Source of the DNA: CBDBND01 sp965262665
Lineage (GTDB): Bacteria > Pseudomonadota > Alphaproteobacteria > Rhodospirillales > Rhodospirillaceae
Assembly (NCBI GenBank): GCA_965262665.1
Contig: CBDHFR010000004.1
Location: 620,001 to 684,000 of the forward strand
Direction of reading: 5' to 3'
Length of the DNA: 64,000 nt
The notes beneath the pieces are model-generated. The model saw only the letters and a list, made by a program, of their open reading frames with translations. It made no database searches and had not been told where the DNA came from. This document shows positions 26,913 to 36,309 of the stretch, in pieces (positions within the stretch are counted from its first letter, which is position 1; every line of letters starts with the position of its first letter). The translations under genes were made by a program, and so were the position numbers.

Positions 26913-27416
26913 TTATTTATTGCTGACTTTTTTAAATCCGGGCGGAGGAACTGTATCGAGTTTTCCGCGCAATTCGCCGTTCTCATATTTCTCTGTCTTG
27001 AGAAGAACATAGGTCCACCCCAACAGCACATATTGTATGTGCGCGTCGGAGACCTTCATCTTACCGGCAATTGGGCTCTTCAATCCATTTACACCAAGGT
27101 CGATAATCGCTACCGCATTAGTGCCGGGCTGTGCTGGGCCGTGAAGGTGGATTCCGGTGGGAGGCGATGTGAGGCTGTCATATTCGACCTCCCAGGTAAT
27201 CTCCATGATGTTGAGGTCGAATCGTACCTTTGCAAATCCGGTGCCATCACTATGTGTCAATGTGGTTTGATGGTGCGCAGACAAGTCCGCTTTAAAAAGG
27301 CGAATCCCACCCCAGGAATCGTCCCCCTCTCCATTTGCGGGACAATTAACCAGACTTCCCGCAAATATGATCACGAACAAATGGCAGGCGATCTTTATCG
27401 GAATGCCAAGTCGCAT
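26913..27416 (-). CDS. CHRD-domain exported protein
   Basis: 167 aa with an N-terminal hydrophobic signal (IACHLFVIIFAGSLVNC, a possible lipobox at VNC). The CHRD-domain motifs follow: LSAHHQTTLTHSDGTGFAKV, the family core GIHLHGPAQPG (~88-98) and ENGELRGKLD near the end. CHRD domains occur in exported bacterial proteins and in chordin; a metal- or ligand-binding role is suspected but not shown. The gene lies 104 bases upstream of the 391-aa gene on the same strand and may belong to the same exported system. From 27417 to 27732 I see no gene, only AT-rich DNA. Confidence 0.8.
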   Translation of the reverse strand: MRLGIPIKIACHLFVIIFAGSLVNCPANGEGDDSWGGIRLFKADLSAHHQTTLTHSDGTGFAKVRFDLNIMEITWEVEYDSLTSPPTGIHLHGPAQPGTNAVAIIDLGVNGLKSPIAGKMKVSDAHIQYVLLGWTYVLLKTEKYENGELRGKLDTVPPPGFKKVSNK

Positions 27417-27732
27417 GAACTTTTACCTAGTCCAAATACATTGATCGTTAGAGATAACATTAGTGCGTACACCTATAAATTTATTGCATGCAAACGTGGC
27501 GAATAAGCGGCGCGATAGGCAATTAAGTTTCGGCCGGCTATTGCTGGAAACTGATCCGCCGTCCTTTCAACGACGACCGCCTAGACTATCACACACCGAA
27601 CAAGATTCTGCCGAACATAAAAGTAAATTATAGAAGACTAATATAGATTTGAAATTCTGATAGAAGTTAGGGTGACGTTGCTCCCGGATCCCGGACCAGA
27701 CGGTAAATTAAATACCGACCTGGGGGGACAGG

Positions 27733-28520
27733 ATGACAAAGCAGACGAGGCGGCGGTTTTCGCCCAGAATACAAGGAACAGTCGGTTGCCCGGCTATCGG
27801 AGCCGGGTGCGACACATAGCAGCGTGGCTGCCGAGCCCGGCGTCACGCCAACGCAGTTGAAGACCTGGCGGCTCGAGCTTGAGGCCGCGGGTTCGGCCGC
27901 GGCGCAGAAAGCCGAGGCCGCTGAGCTGGCGCAGCATTCGCCGGGATAACAAGCGGCTGACGGAGGAGGTTGAGGTTCTGCGCAAAGCCTCGGCTTTTTT
28001 TGCTCAATGGGCGGCGAAGACATGAAAACGAAGCACGCTTTCATCGCCGCCCATGCTTCAGGGCCCGCCATCCGGTTCATGTGCCGGGTCCTAGGGGTTG
28101 CTCACAGTTGGTTCCACGCCCGGCGGCGTGCGGCCCAAAAGAGAGCTGAACGCGCTGCCTGGCGTGACCGGCTCGGGTCAGAGATCCGGGAGATCTTCGA
28201 GCAGAGCAAGAGGTGCTACGGCGCCCCTCGGATCCATGCCGAGTTGAAGGCCCGCGGCTTTCGCATCTCGAAGCGCACGGTCGCCAAGCTCATGCGAGAG
28301 AACGGCATTCGTCCACCACGCGGCAGGCGGCGGGCGCCAATCACCACCGACAGCCGCCACTCCCATGCGATCGCGCCCAATCTGCTTGACCGCAACTTCG
28401 AAGCCGTTGCGCCCGATGCGGTCTGGCGCGCTGACATCTCCTACATCCCAACTGACGAAGGCTGGCTCTACCTCGCCGCCGTCAAGGATCTGGCCACGAT
28501 GGAGATCGCCGGCTGGTCGA
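27733..28520 (+). pseudogene. IS3-family OrfA/OrfB remnant
   Basis: The OrfA part (27733 to ~28020) starts MTKQTRRRFSP and reads on only if two frame shifts are allowed (VARLSEPGATHSSVAAEPGV, then NKRLTEEVEVLRKASAFFAQ). OrfB starts at 28022 (MKTKHAFIAAHASGPAI) and carries the IS150-type region CYGAPRIHAELKARGF, the VWRADISYIPTDEGWLYLA strand with the first catalytic Asp, and MEIAGWSM. It then stops abruptly at about 28520, where unrelated sequence begins. No active transposase can be made. Confidence 0.85.
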
Positions 28521-28524
28521 TGGC

Positions 28525-28692
28525 GGTCTCCAGCTGCTCGCGCAGTGCCTTCACATCATCGGTTACCAGTTCGGCGCGATACCGCGCCCTGCTGATCTCC
28601 ACATAGAAACTCTTCTGCGTGGTCAGGTGAGGATGGTTCGCCTCCATCACCGCGATTACGTTGTCCACGGCCCTTCCCTGGAAAGCGTGCAC
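28525..28692 (-). pseudogene. Relaxase-helicase (TraA/MobF-type) fragment
   Basis: Minus-strand reading HAFQGRAVDNVIAVMEAN, then HPHLTTQKSFYVEISRARYR is the C-terminal helicase motif region (motifs V and VI) of TraA/TrwC-type conjugative relaxases or closely related RecD-like helicases. Only about 55 residues remain, bounded on both sides by IS fragments. It is evidence that a conjugative or mobilisable element was once present; alternatively it comes from a chromosomal RecD-like helicase. Confidence 0.6.
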
Positions 28693-28699
28693 CCGCCTG

Positions 28700-29085
28700 A
28701 GAACGCAGATGTTCCCGGCCCTCCAGTCTCACTATCTGTTCAAGGACCGGTTTGGCCGACCAGCCAAGGGCAATGACAAGGGTAAGGTCGAGGGAATGGT
28801 TGGCTATATCAGGCGCAACTTCATGGTCCCGAAGCCACGGTTTGAAAGCTTCGATGCGTTGAACGCCTCTCTGGCTGACCAGTGCTTGCAGCGCCAGTCA
28901 GATGTGCTGCGCGGCCACAAGCAAACCATTGGTGACCGGTTTGTGGATGATAAGGCGGTTCTGTGCGCATTGCCCAAATATCCCTTTGAGGCCTGTGAGA
29001 TCCAGAGCACGCGCGTGAGCTCACTATCGATGGTGCGCTACCGGGGCAACGATTACTCGGTGCCGGTAAGTAAAACCCTTCCGCT
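28700..29085 (+). pseudogene. IS21-family IstA transposase, C-terminal fragment
   Basis: The reading YLFKDRFGRPAKGNDKGKVE, VGYIRRNFMVPKPRFESFDALNAS (split across about 28800-28875), LRGHKQTIGDRF and VRYRGNDYSVP is the C-terminal part of IstA. The N-terminal helix-turn-helix and catalytic core are gone, and no IstB follows. It runs directly into the palindromic repeat upstream of the MFS fragment. Confidence 0.85.
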
Positions 29086-29107
29086 TGAACTAGATGTGGA
29101 TCCTCAA

Positions 29108-29142
29108 TAACTCTATGTGGATTAGGGTTTTCGGAAGGGATA
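29108..29142 (+). repeat. Palindromic repeat, half copy
   Basis: Right half of the ~77-bp dispersed palindrome: ATAACTCTATGTGGAT followed by GGGTTTTCGGAAGGGA. It sits between the IS21 fragment and the truncated MFS gene. Confidence 0.55.
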
Positions 29143-29150
29143 GCCGTGTT

Positions 29151-29615
29151 ATGACAGCGCTGGCTGTTATTGGAGGAGAGTTTAGGCGCAGCTGGAAAAT
29201 CCTCTTGGCCTCCGCCGTCGGCGTGGGATGCGGCCTAACCGCCATTCCATTTTACACCTTCGGTGTTTTCATCTTGCCGTTGCAGAATGAATTCGGGTGG
29301 TTGCGCGGCGAAATTCAGCTGGCCATTACGTTTTACTCGATCGCATTGATCCTGGTGTCTCCTCTGGTGGGGCGGCTCCTTGACGCCCAAGGCGCCCGGC
29401 GGGTGGGCCTCATATCCATAATCGTGTTCGCAACTCTTTTTAGCGGCCTTGCTTTGACCACCGCGTCCGTCTGGACATTCTATTTGATGTGGATTGTGAT
29501 CGCGGTCCTGTCCGCAGGGTCCACGGCCATCACCTATACCCGCGCAGTCAGCACCTGGTTTGACCGGCGTCGCGGCATTGCCCTCGGCCTGATGCTTTCG
29601 GGCATAAGGATCTGA
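29151..29615 (+). pseudogene. MFS transporter, N-terminal third only
   Basis: Starts MTALAVIGGEFRRSWKILL and encodes the first ~150 residues of a monocarboxylate-type MFS carrier (GVGCGLTAIPFYTFGVF, LVGRLLDAQGARRVGL, YTRAVSTWFDRRRGIALGL), similar to the intact carrier at 20140-21396. After LMLSG the frame ends at a TGA (29613) because the DNA switches to the internal part of a HyuA-type gene. A deletion joined the two genes out of frame. The remaining helices cannot form a transporter. Confidence 0.85.
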
Positions 29616-30823
29616 TCACCATCGACGTGGGCGGCACCAGCGCCGACGTCTGCCTCATCGCTGGTGGCCGCACGGGGCTTACAACGGAAAATCAAATCGG
29701 GGGCTTCCCTCTCAATGTTCCCATGGTCGATATTCAGACCCTTGGCGCAGGCGGCGGCAGCATTGCCTCCATTACCTCTGCCGGGGCGCTCTCTGTTGGT
29801 CCTCGGTCCGCCGGTGCGGACCCCGGGCCTGCCTGTTACGGGAAGGGCGGAGAAGAACCCACGGTCACCGACGCCAATCTCGTCCTCGGCCGTATTTCAG
29901 ACTCTTTGGCGGGCGGTGTTGTATCCCTTGATAAGGATAAGGCGCGGCAGGCCATTGCGCAGTGCATCGCAGAGCCACTCGGTTTGTCTGTTGAAGCGGC
30001 AGCAGCCGGAGTAATTGAGATCCTGGACAACAACATGGCCGCTGCCATGCGCCTGGTGTCTATAGAAAAAGGCTATGACCCGCGCAACTTTGCAATTCTG
30101 GCCTTCGGCGGTGCAGGGCCTTTGCATGCCGGCCGGCTGGCTCAGCTTCTCGGTGTTCCAAAAATCATCATTCCGCCCGCCCCCGGCGTTGTGGCAGCGC
30201 TAGGTCTCTTGGTCACCGACCTGAAGAACGAATATGTGCACGCCTGTGTCCAACGTCCGCCGGGCTACGACTTGGATCTTATCAACCAAACTCTGTCTCA
30301 GCTGGAAACGCAGGCGTCGGACTGGTTGGATAGGGAAAACGTCCCGGACACGTCCAGATCCATTACCCGCCAGGCCGACCTCAGATACGCGCGTCAGGGA
30401 TTCGAATTGTCCGTCGATATGCCGCCCGGTGCCCTTGGTTCGGACTCCCTCAAGGCCGTGATCAGCGAATTCCACCGGACCCACGAACGGCTTTACACCT
30501 ACGCGGCACCTGATGCACCCGTTGAACTCGTCAACATCCGCGTCAGTGCCGTCGGACGCCTCAACAAACCGGATATTGAAAAGCTGAAGCCGGGGCAGGG
30601 CGCTGCAGATGCGGTTTTAGCCAAACGTGATGTTTGGCTGCCCGGCTCTGAGGTGTTCATTGAGTGCGCCCTATATGACCGGCATCGCCTAGGCGCAGGA
30701 GATGCGCTGCAGGGTCCCACCATCGTCGAGCAAATGGACAGCACCACGTGGATTCTCCCCGGCCATAAGGCTGTAGTGCGTGACTCGGGCAGTATCATCA
30801 TCGACGTCACGGAGACAGGTTGA
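29604..30823 (+). pseudogene. HyuA-type hydantoinase/oxoprolinase, C-terminal part
   Basis: ATP-dependent hydantoinase/oxoprolinase family (subunit A). The reading begins in mid-protein with DLITIDVGGTSADVCLIAGG, which in complete family members lies near residue 280, and continues through LGAGGGSIASI, PRSAGADPGPACYGKGG, NNMAAAMRLVSIEKGYDPR and AFGGAGPLHAGRLA to a complete C-terminus. The N-terminal ~280 residues are missing, replaced by the MFS fragment. An in-frame GTG at 29627 exists but would give a protein without the first domain. No HyuB gene follows. The alpha/beta-hydrolase starts 14 bases downstream. Confidence 0.85.
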
Positions 30824-31378
30824 GAGACAGGACAGACATGCCGACCGCAAACATCAACAATCACACCATGTACTACGAAACCCACGGCGATGGACCGCCG
30901 GTGCTCTGCATGACTGGCTGGGGCACCATCTGTCATGGGCGTATTCTGTTCTTGCCGGAAAGTCTGCAGAGCGAAGACTATAGGGTCATCATCTTTGACC
31001 ATCGGGGCATAGGTGAATCCGAAGACATTGATGACATGCCCCATTCCGCCGACCTGTACGCTGAAGACGCGGCAGGATTGCTTGATCACCTCGGTGTGAC
31101 ACGGGTCCATGTGGTGGGAATGGGTGGTATGGGCGGTCTCATTGGCCAAAAGCTGGCCATCAACCACCACGACCGCGTCGCCAGTCTGGCCATGTTTGGA
31201 GCGTGGGCCAAACCTGATCCTTATCTGGCCGACCAGTTGAGACTGCTGAATATGCTCCACGCCAAAGTCGGTTTTGAGGCTTATCAGATGTGCGCAGCCC
31301 TGTTCTGCTATACGCCCGAGCATTACAACGCGCATCGCGACAGCATTGTCAGCTCGAAAGGGCCGTGGCAAATGCTTA

Positions 31379-32285
31379 GAGGCCGTTTCGAAAGGGGTTG
31401 AGTGGCCGGTGTCGATGTGATTCCAGGAAGGTTGCTGAAACCGATCTGGAGCCGCCATGTGGACGCCGACCACCCGAGAGCAGCATAGCCGCAAGGCGCT
31501 GCGTTATCAGACTGATTTGACCGCTGCGGAGTGGGTTGTGATCGAGCCTCATTTGCCTCCGGCTCATGGCACGGGACGGCCCCGGTCATGGCCGATGCGA
31601 GAGATCGTCAACGGCATTTTCTACGTGATGCGGGCTGGCTGCCCTTGGCGCTTGCTGCCAAGCGATTTACCACCGTGGGGCACGATCTATCGCTGGTTCG
31701 CTAAGTTCCGCGACGACGGCCTCCTTGAGAAGATCAACCACTTTCTGGTCATGGCCGATCGCGAGCGGGTCGGACGCGAGGCCAGCCCGAGCGGCGCGAT
31801 TATCGACAGCCAGAGCGTCAAGACGACCGAGGCTGGTGGCTCCCGCGGCTACGATGCGGGCAAGAAGATCAAGGGGCGCAAGCGCCACGCGCTGGTCGAC
31901 ACCGACGGGCGCGGCCTCGTGCTCGAGGCGCATCCGGCGAGTATCCAGGACCGCGATGGTGGCGGGCCGCTGCTGTGCGCCTCACGCGGCTCGTTTCCGT
32001 TCATCGAGAAGGTCTTTGCCGATAGCGGCTACGCCGGCGAGAAGGTCGCCACGGCCACCATGATCGCCGTCGAGATCGTGCGCAAAAGCCCCGATCAGGT
32101 CGGCTTCGCCGTTCAACCGCGCCGCTGGGTCGTGGAGCGCTTCTTCGCCTGGATCAACCGCAACCGGCGACTGGCAAAGGACTTCGAGGCCACCATCGCC
32201 TCGGCCCGCGCCTTCCTCTACGCCGCCTCCGTCATGCTCCTCGTCCGCAGATTGGCCCGAGCCGCATGACTTTCGAAACCGACTC
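31379..32285 (+). mobile_element. IS5-family element (IS427-like), 907 bp
   Basis: Terminal inverted repeats are GAGGCCGTTTCGAAAG at the left and its near-complement CTTTCGAAACCGACTC at the right. Flanking target triplets are TTA (31376-31378) and TAA (32286-32288), fitting the TNA target of this subgroup with one differing base. The element contains one transposase gene and interrupts an alpha/beta-hydrolase gene. Confidence 0.8.
31457..32269 (+). CDS. IS5-family transposase
   Basis: 270 aa, apparently complete. It opens RYQTDLTAAEWVVIEPHLPP, carries the DUF4096-type segment IVNGIFYVMRAGCPWRLLP, and then the DDE region: IDSQSVKTTEAGGSRGYDA (first Asp), HALVDTDGRGLVLEAHPAS, FADSGYAGEKV (second Asp) and RRWVVERFFAWINRNRRLAKD (Glu). 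All catalytic residues are visible, so the element may still be mobile. Confidence 0.9.
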   Translation: MWTPTTREQHSRKALRYQTDLTAAEWVVIEPHLPPAHGTGRPRSWPMREIVNGIFYVMRAGCPWRLLPSDLPPWGTIYRWFAKFRDDGLLEKINHFLVMADRERVGREASPSGAIIDSQSVKTTEAGGSRGYDAGKKIKGRKRHALVDTDGRGLVLEAHPASIQDRDGGGPLLCASRGSFPFIEKVFADSGYAGEKVATATMIAVEIVRKSPDQVGFAVQPRRWVVERFFAWINRNRRLAKDFEATIASARAFLYAASVMLLVRRLARAA

Positions 32286-32620
32286 TAAGAGATAATCAAA
32301 AGGTTCATTCAAGATTTATAAAAGCCTGCCTAAAACATGACACGACCGGTGATTTGCACTGTATCGACCAGCCCACATTGCTTGCGTTCGGTGGCGCTGA
32401 GGACCCGATGACAGGAGACCGCATCGGACAGGTTATGAAAACTGGAATTCCCCGCGCCGAATACGCCATCATCGAAGGCGCGCCGCACGCACATCAAGCG
32501 TTTGCGGAAGCGGAAAAGACGCTGAGCGACATGATCGGGCGATTTCTCCGAAAGCAGACACCTTTGACTTAAGCAGGCAGGTTGGATGTTTACCGGCCCG
32601 TCTGTCACATATACAAAGTA

Positions 32621-32953
32621 TTAATTGGCTAAAAACTCTAAGGCCGACAGGTCGCGTGATTCGCGGCGCAGTTTCGTCACGTCGTCAGTGGTTGCTGACC
32701 GCGCCGCGTCGCCGGCCAGACGACGCTTGCCGGCCTTCATGAACTCCTTCGACCAAGTGTAGGAAAGCGACTGGGCGATCCCTTCGCGGCGGCACAACTC
32801 GGCAATGCTGTCATCACCACGCAAGCCTTCCAGAACGATCCGGATCTTGTCTCCAGCTGAAAAGTGCCGTCGTGTCGCCCGGCGAATGGCCTTCACCAAC
32901 TGATCGGCAGGCACCTTGCCAGCCAAACCAGATTTAGGGGATTTGGGTCTCAT
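32621..32953 (-). pseudogene. IS3-family OrfA fragment
   Basis: Reads AIRRATRRHFSAGDKIRIVL, GLRGDDSIAELCRREGIAQS and YTWSKEFMKAGKRRLAGD, the helix-turn-helix OrfA of an IS3-family element of a different type from the one at 42651. It ends at LEFLAN by truncation, and no OrfB is present. The element's terminal sequence (minus strand TGGCACAAAATTGGGGTTGT) lies at about 33021, just upstream. From 33022 to 33307 I see no gene. Confidence 0.8.
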
Positions 32954-33307
32954 CTTCTTTCCTTCGTCACTACAACGAGACCCAAATCCTCCTTAAATCA
33001 CAACCCCAATTTTGTGCCATAGGCGCTGACAGAAAACACGAGCAAATTACTCTGTATTCAAGAGTACTCCTTATCAGGCAACCATAAGCTCGTTTGGTGA
33101 ATTTCGGGCTCAGCCAATACAATACTCCGCAGTCGGTTGTTAGTCGGCGCAAGGGTTTGACGCCGATCAACAACTGACTAGGAAATGGACAAGGTTTGTT
33201 TTTGACCCTGCTCAGCGTATCCAATTTGCCGCAGGTTTTCGGTATACTACTTGGACGAACCAACCCGGCACCAGCGGCCGAGCCGCAATAACACATGGGG
33301 AACGCCG

Positions 33308-34090
33308 ATGACCGCCATCCTTCGCCTTGCTGCTGTGCTTGCGGTTCTTTTCTCCGTTTCTCACAGTGCGCGGGCCGAGGGCGGAGTGCTCGTGTTCGGC
33401 GGTAACGGCCGTCTCGGTTATGAGGTGGTCAAGCTGCTGCTGGACGCCAGCGAAGACGTTACCGTGTTCGTGCGCCCCACTTCGGACCGCAGCCGCCTAG
33501 AAGGCCTTGATGTGTCCTATGCAGTGGGCGACATGCTTAACGAAAAGAGTGTGGCCGCAGCCCTGCGCACAGTCAAACCGCGCGTCATCATCGATACGGC
33601 CTCGGCGCGCAACACCCCGGGCTTTTTTGTCACTTCCCAGGGCTATATCGCCACCTATGCCAAGGAGGCCAGCGTTGAGCAGATCATTCATCACGGTTCC
33701 GTGGGCGCGGGCGACAACATGGAGCAGTTTCCCCATATCAACTTTGAACCCATCCGGAGCCGGCTTCTGGACAAGGGCGAGGGGGAAAAGGTGATCATGT
33801 CCAGCGGCCTCACTTACACCATCATCCGAAACGCTATGGTGTGGCCCCACGGTACGCCCGCCACCGACGAGGTCTACCTGAGCGAGGACCACTCAACCTT
33901 CACCGGTGTTACACGCAGAGACTTGGCCAATCTCACCATGGATTGCCTCGACAACCCAACCTGCGCCAATAAGGTTTATCACGCCGTCGATGAGTCCTTA
34001 CCCCAGGAGCGTCCCAGCCGGCGGCGTGGAGCAACGGGCCCCGGGGGGCGAGGCGCAGCACCTAGTCCCGGCGGAAGGGGACCTTCCTGA
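33308..34090 (+). CDS. NAD(P)-binding SDR-like protein with signal peptide; altered C-terminus
   Basis: The start MTAILRLAAVLAVLFSVSHSA gives a signal peptide. The Rossmann motif VLVFGGNGRLGYEVVKLLL follows, then VTVFVRPTSDRSRLEG, AALRTVKPRVIIDTAS and SSGLTYTIIRNAMVWP, the pattern of atypical SDR/NmrA-like proteins. Export of such a protein is unusual but seen. After KVYHAVDES (about 33994) the sequence becomes a Gly/Pro/Arg-rich tail (RRRGATGPGGRGAAP) that is not family-like, so the native C-terminus was probably replaced by a rearrangement; an IS6 fragment begins 83 bases later. Function of the intact protein unknown. Confidence 0.65.
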   Translation: MTAILRLAAVLAVLFSVSHSARAEGGVLVFGGNGRLGYEVVKLLLDASEDVTVFVRPTSDRSRLEGLDVSYAVGDMLNEKSVAAALRTVKPRVIIDTASARNTPGFFVTSQGYIATYAKEASVEQIIHHGSVGAGDNMEQFPHINFEPIRSRLLDKGEGEKVIMSSGLTYTIIRNAMVWPHGTPATDEVYLSEDHSTFTGVTRRDLANLTMDCLDNPTCANKVYHAVDESLPQERPSRRRGATGPGGRGAAPSPGGRGPS

Positions 34091-34172
34091 CGCCTCGCGT
34101 CTTATCCCAACCGTGGGAATTGTCAGAGTAAATCGGCTTGAGCGGGGAAGTAAGGCCTCGTGTCTTCCGGTG

Positions 34173-34452
34173 ATGGACAACCCCTTCCGTTATTTCAACA
34201 GCTCGCCCGAGGTAATCCGCCTCGCGGTGATGACGTACATCCGCCATCAGCTGTCGTTGCGTTAGGTCGAAGACATTCTGTTCGAACGAGGCATCGACAT
34301 CTACCATGAGACGGTGCGGTACTGGTAGCACCGCTTTAGTCCGCTGTTTGCCGCCGAGATCCGGAAACGCCGTGTTCGTCACGGATCCTATTCGAACTGG
34401 CGCTGGCATCTTGATGAGGTGTTCGTCCGCATTAACGGCGAGACACATTATC
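34173..34452 (+). pseudogene. IS6-family transposase, N-terminal fragment with two stops
   Basis: Reads MDNPFRYFNSSPEVIRLAVM, then VEDILFERGIDIYHETVRYW and RWHLDEVFVRINGE, the start of an IS6/IS26-type transposase up to the first catalytic Asp. In-frame TAG codons occur at 34263 and 34326, and the sequence leaves the family after about 34450. The C-terminal end of an IS6 transposase is found at about 56600-56850. Confidence 0.85.
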
Positions 34453-34723
34453 TAAAAAGCCAAGTCAATATCTCCAGTTACTGGGTCCCTCACCATGGGG
34501 AAACCGTAATCTGGCGAGCTTACTCCATACGGGTATTGAACTGACGTCCGAACTCGTGTCAAGCGGATTACAGGTTTGGCGCGGTTCGGATTGAGCTTTC
34601 CTTGTTCGTCCCTCATTCATAACGAGGGTCTGCGCGGTTGGTAATCGTGCTATGTGTTAGACAGAACTCGCCTTAAGCCGTGACTTTCGTCGCTTCATAA
34701 AAGTTTCCGAGGAACAGGTAAGA

Positions 34724-34811
34724 TCACATGGATGAATTGTCGAAAGGCCCAGCACCCTCCGTCACGCGAAGCAGGGCAAATGCTATGATCCCCGAAAATT
34801 CATCCATGTGA
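34724..34811. repeat. Perfect 15-base inverted repeat with 58-base spacer
   Basis: TCACATGGATGAATT at 34724-34738 is matched by its exact complement at 34797-34811, directly outside the left end of the IS630 element. The stretch 34453-34816 carries no gene that I recognise. The pair might be the ends of a tiny non-autonomous element or a long-loop hairpin. Confidence 0.5.
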
Positions 34812-34909
34812 CGCTAGAGCATGATCTGACCTGATTGAATCGTTGGGGGATTCACAGGGCGAGGGATTTGTGATTCAAGATGTCGGCCGGGTTGAGGAGG
34901 CCGGCATTG

Positions 34910-35296
34910 ATGTCGAAAGCCCTTTCCCTTGATCTTCGCAATCGGGTTCTATCAGCGGTTTCAGAGGGTATGAGCCATAGAGCGGCTGGTGCGCGTTTCG
35001 GGGTAAGCGCGGCGAGCGTGAGCCGTTGGCGTGCGCTGGAACGCGAACAGGGAGACGCCCGCCCGAAGGCGCTTGGCGGGGACCGTCGCTCGGGCCGGAT
35101 CGAGGCGCATCGCGGCGTGATCCTGGGTCTTCTTGAGGAGAGGCGGGACATGGCCATTGAGGAGTTGCGCGCGGCTCTCGGGGACCGAGACCTCACCTTC
35201 AGCTACGGGTCGATACAGCGCTTCCTCGTGCGCCACGGCATCACGCGAAAAAAAAGACCGGCCATGCGGCGGAGCAAGACCGTCCGGACGTGTTGA
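34910..35296 (+). CDS. IS630 transposase, OrfA part
   Basis: 128 residues starting MSKALSLDLRNRVLSAVSEG, with the N-terminal helix-turn-helix (HRAAGARFGVSAASVSRW) and the linker helix EELRAALGDRDLTFSYGSIQ. At 35248-35255 a run of eight A followed by G (after CG) is a good slippery site: the 0 frame ends at a TGA soon after, while a -1 shift leads into the catalytic part (KKTGHAAEQDRPDVLSRR). Such A-run frameshifts are known in this family. Confidence 0.85.
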   Translation: MSKALSLDLRNRVLSAVSEGMSHRAAGARFGVSAASVSRWRALEREQGDARPKALGGDRRSGRIEAHRGVILGLLEERRDMAIEELRAALGDRDLTFSYGSIQRFLVRHGITRKKRPAMRRSKTVRTC

Positions 35297-35856
35297 GCCG
35301 GCGACAGGCCTGGCGCGACAGCCAGCCCGGCCTCGACCCCGACCGGCTGGTGTTCATCGACGAGACCTGGGCCAAGACCAACATGGCCCGCACCCACGGC
35401 TGGGCCCCGCGCGGCGAACGCCTGCGCATGGCCGCCCCCCACGGACACTGGAACACAACCACCTTCCTCGCCGGGCTCACACGGCACGGCATGATCTCTC
35501 CCTTCGTGATCAACGGCGCTATCGACCGCGATGCCTTCGAGGCCTACGTCAAAGAGGGCCTCGTCCCCGAACTGAGGCCCGGCGATATCGTCGTCATGGA
35601 CAACCTCTCAAGCCACAAGGGACCCAAGGTCCGCAAGATGATCGAAGACACCGGCGCACAACTCCTCTTCCTGCCGCCCTATAGCCCTGACTTCAATCCC
35701 ATCGAACTCGCCTTCGCAAAGCTCAAGGCAAGGCTCCGAAAAGCCGCTGAGCGAACCGTCGATGGTCTCTGGAACGCCATCGGCCAAATCTCCCTGACCT
35801 TCTCCCCGCAAGAATGCAAAAACTACTTCAACGCCGCCGGATACAGCGCAACGTGA
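35242..35856 (+). CDS. IS630 transposase, catalytic part (-1 frame)
   Basis: The DDE domain: LVFIDETWAKTNMARTHGWA (first Asp), IVVMDNLSSHKGPKVRKMIE (second Asp), LLFLPPYSPDFNPIELAFAK (Glu). It is in the -1 frame relative to OrfA and has a start codon of its own only at 35290 (TTG), so production by frameshifting at the A8 run is more likely. All catalytic residues are intact, so the element could be active. Confidence 0.88.
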   Translation, partial: HAKKKTGHAAEQDRPDVLSRRQAWRDSQPGLDPDRLVFIDETWAKTNMARTHGWAPRGERLRMAAPHGHWNTTTFLAGLTRHGMISPFVINGAIDRDAFEAYVKEGLVPELRPGDIVVMDNLSSHKGPKVRKMIEDTGAQLLFLPPYSPDFNPIELAFAKLKARLRKAAERTVDGLWNAIGQISLTFSPQECKNYFNAAGYSAT

Positions 35857-35883
35857 TCGGATTCCGCGCTAGTGTCAGGTGTG

Positions 35884-35955
35884 CCTTCCGAAAACCTTAT
35901 CCGCCGATATTGGTGATGCAACCTGTCCACCGACTGGATGAGGTTTTCCAAACGG
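35884..35955 (+). repeat. Palindromic repeat, full copy
   Basis: Begins CCTTCCGAAAACCTTATCC and ends GGATGAGGTTTTCCAAACGG, opposed ends of the dispersed ~77-bp palindrome, with GATGCAACCTGTCC in the middle. It lies 14 bases outside the IS630 element. Confidence 0.65.
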
Positions 35956-36002
35956 ACAACCGGCGGACAGAGAAAATGGAAGGGAAAGGAGTGAATCCAC
36001 CA

Positions 36003-36038
36003 TAACTCTATGCGGATGGCTTTTTCCGGACGGGACAA
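36003..36038 (+). repeat. Palindromic repeat, half copy
   Basis: TAACTCTATGCGGATGG followed by TTTTTCCGGACGGGACAA, the same right-half variant as at 29108. The interval 36039-36309 has no gene visible. Confidence 0.5.
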
Positions 36039-36309
36039 CGGTGTCAGCCGGTGGAATCAGTGCCTGTTGGCAATGATCGTATTGATTGTCGATAGCATTG
36101 TCAGAGGCAACGGCATTGAGTCTGGCGATTATCCTAAATTTCTGCGGCCTCTTTTGGCACGACATTGATTTGATCATCAAGTTCCCCTTCAGTGGCGGCG
36201 TAAGCTTGATCACCATAAAACAGTGAGGCAAGGCCAACGGTGACCATACTGGTCACCAGTTCTATGTTTGGATCAATCAGATATAGTTTTCGCAACGGAG
36301 ACTGAACAG

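Larger units (their letters stand above)
30838..32572 (+). pseudogene. Alpha/beta-hydrolase interrupted by IS5
   Basis: The N-terminal part (30838-31378: MPTANINNHTMYYETHGDG, VLCMTGWG, DHRGIGESED, VHVVGMGGMGGLIG) and the C-terminal part (32289-32572: QPTLLAFGGAEDPMTGDR, EGAPHAHQAF) belong to one alpha/beta-hydrolase of the esterase/haloperoxidase-like group. The nucleophile position reads VGMGGMGG, so the usual Ser is Gly; the acid (EDPM) and final His (APHAHQ) are present. Excising the IS5 (31379-32285) with one target repeat restores M-L-R-D-N-Q in frame. Substrate unknown; it was probably part of the catabolic set with HyuA. Confidence 0.8.
34817..35869 (+). mobile_element. IS630-family element, ~1053 bp
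   Basis: Bounded by TA dinucleotides at 34815-34816 and 35870-35871, the normal IS630 target duplication. The ends GAGCATGATC and GATCGGATTCCGCGC show imperfect inverted similarity. It contains two overlapping frames that together give a full transposase by -1 frameshifting. Confidence 0.75.
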
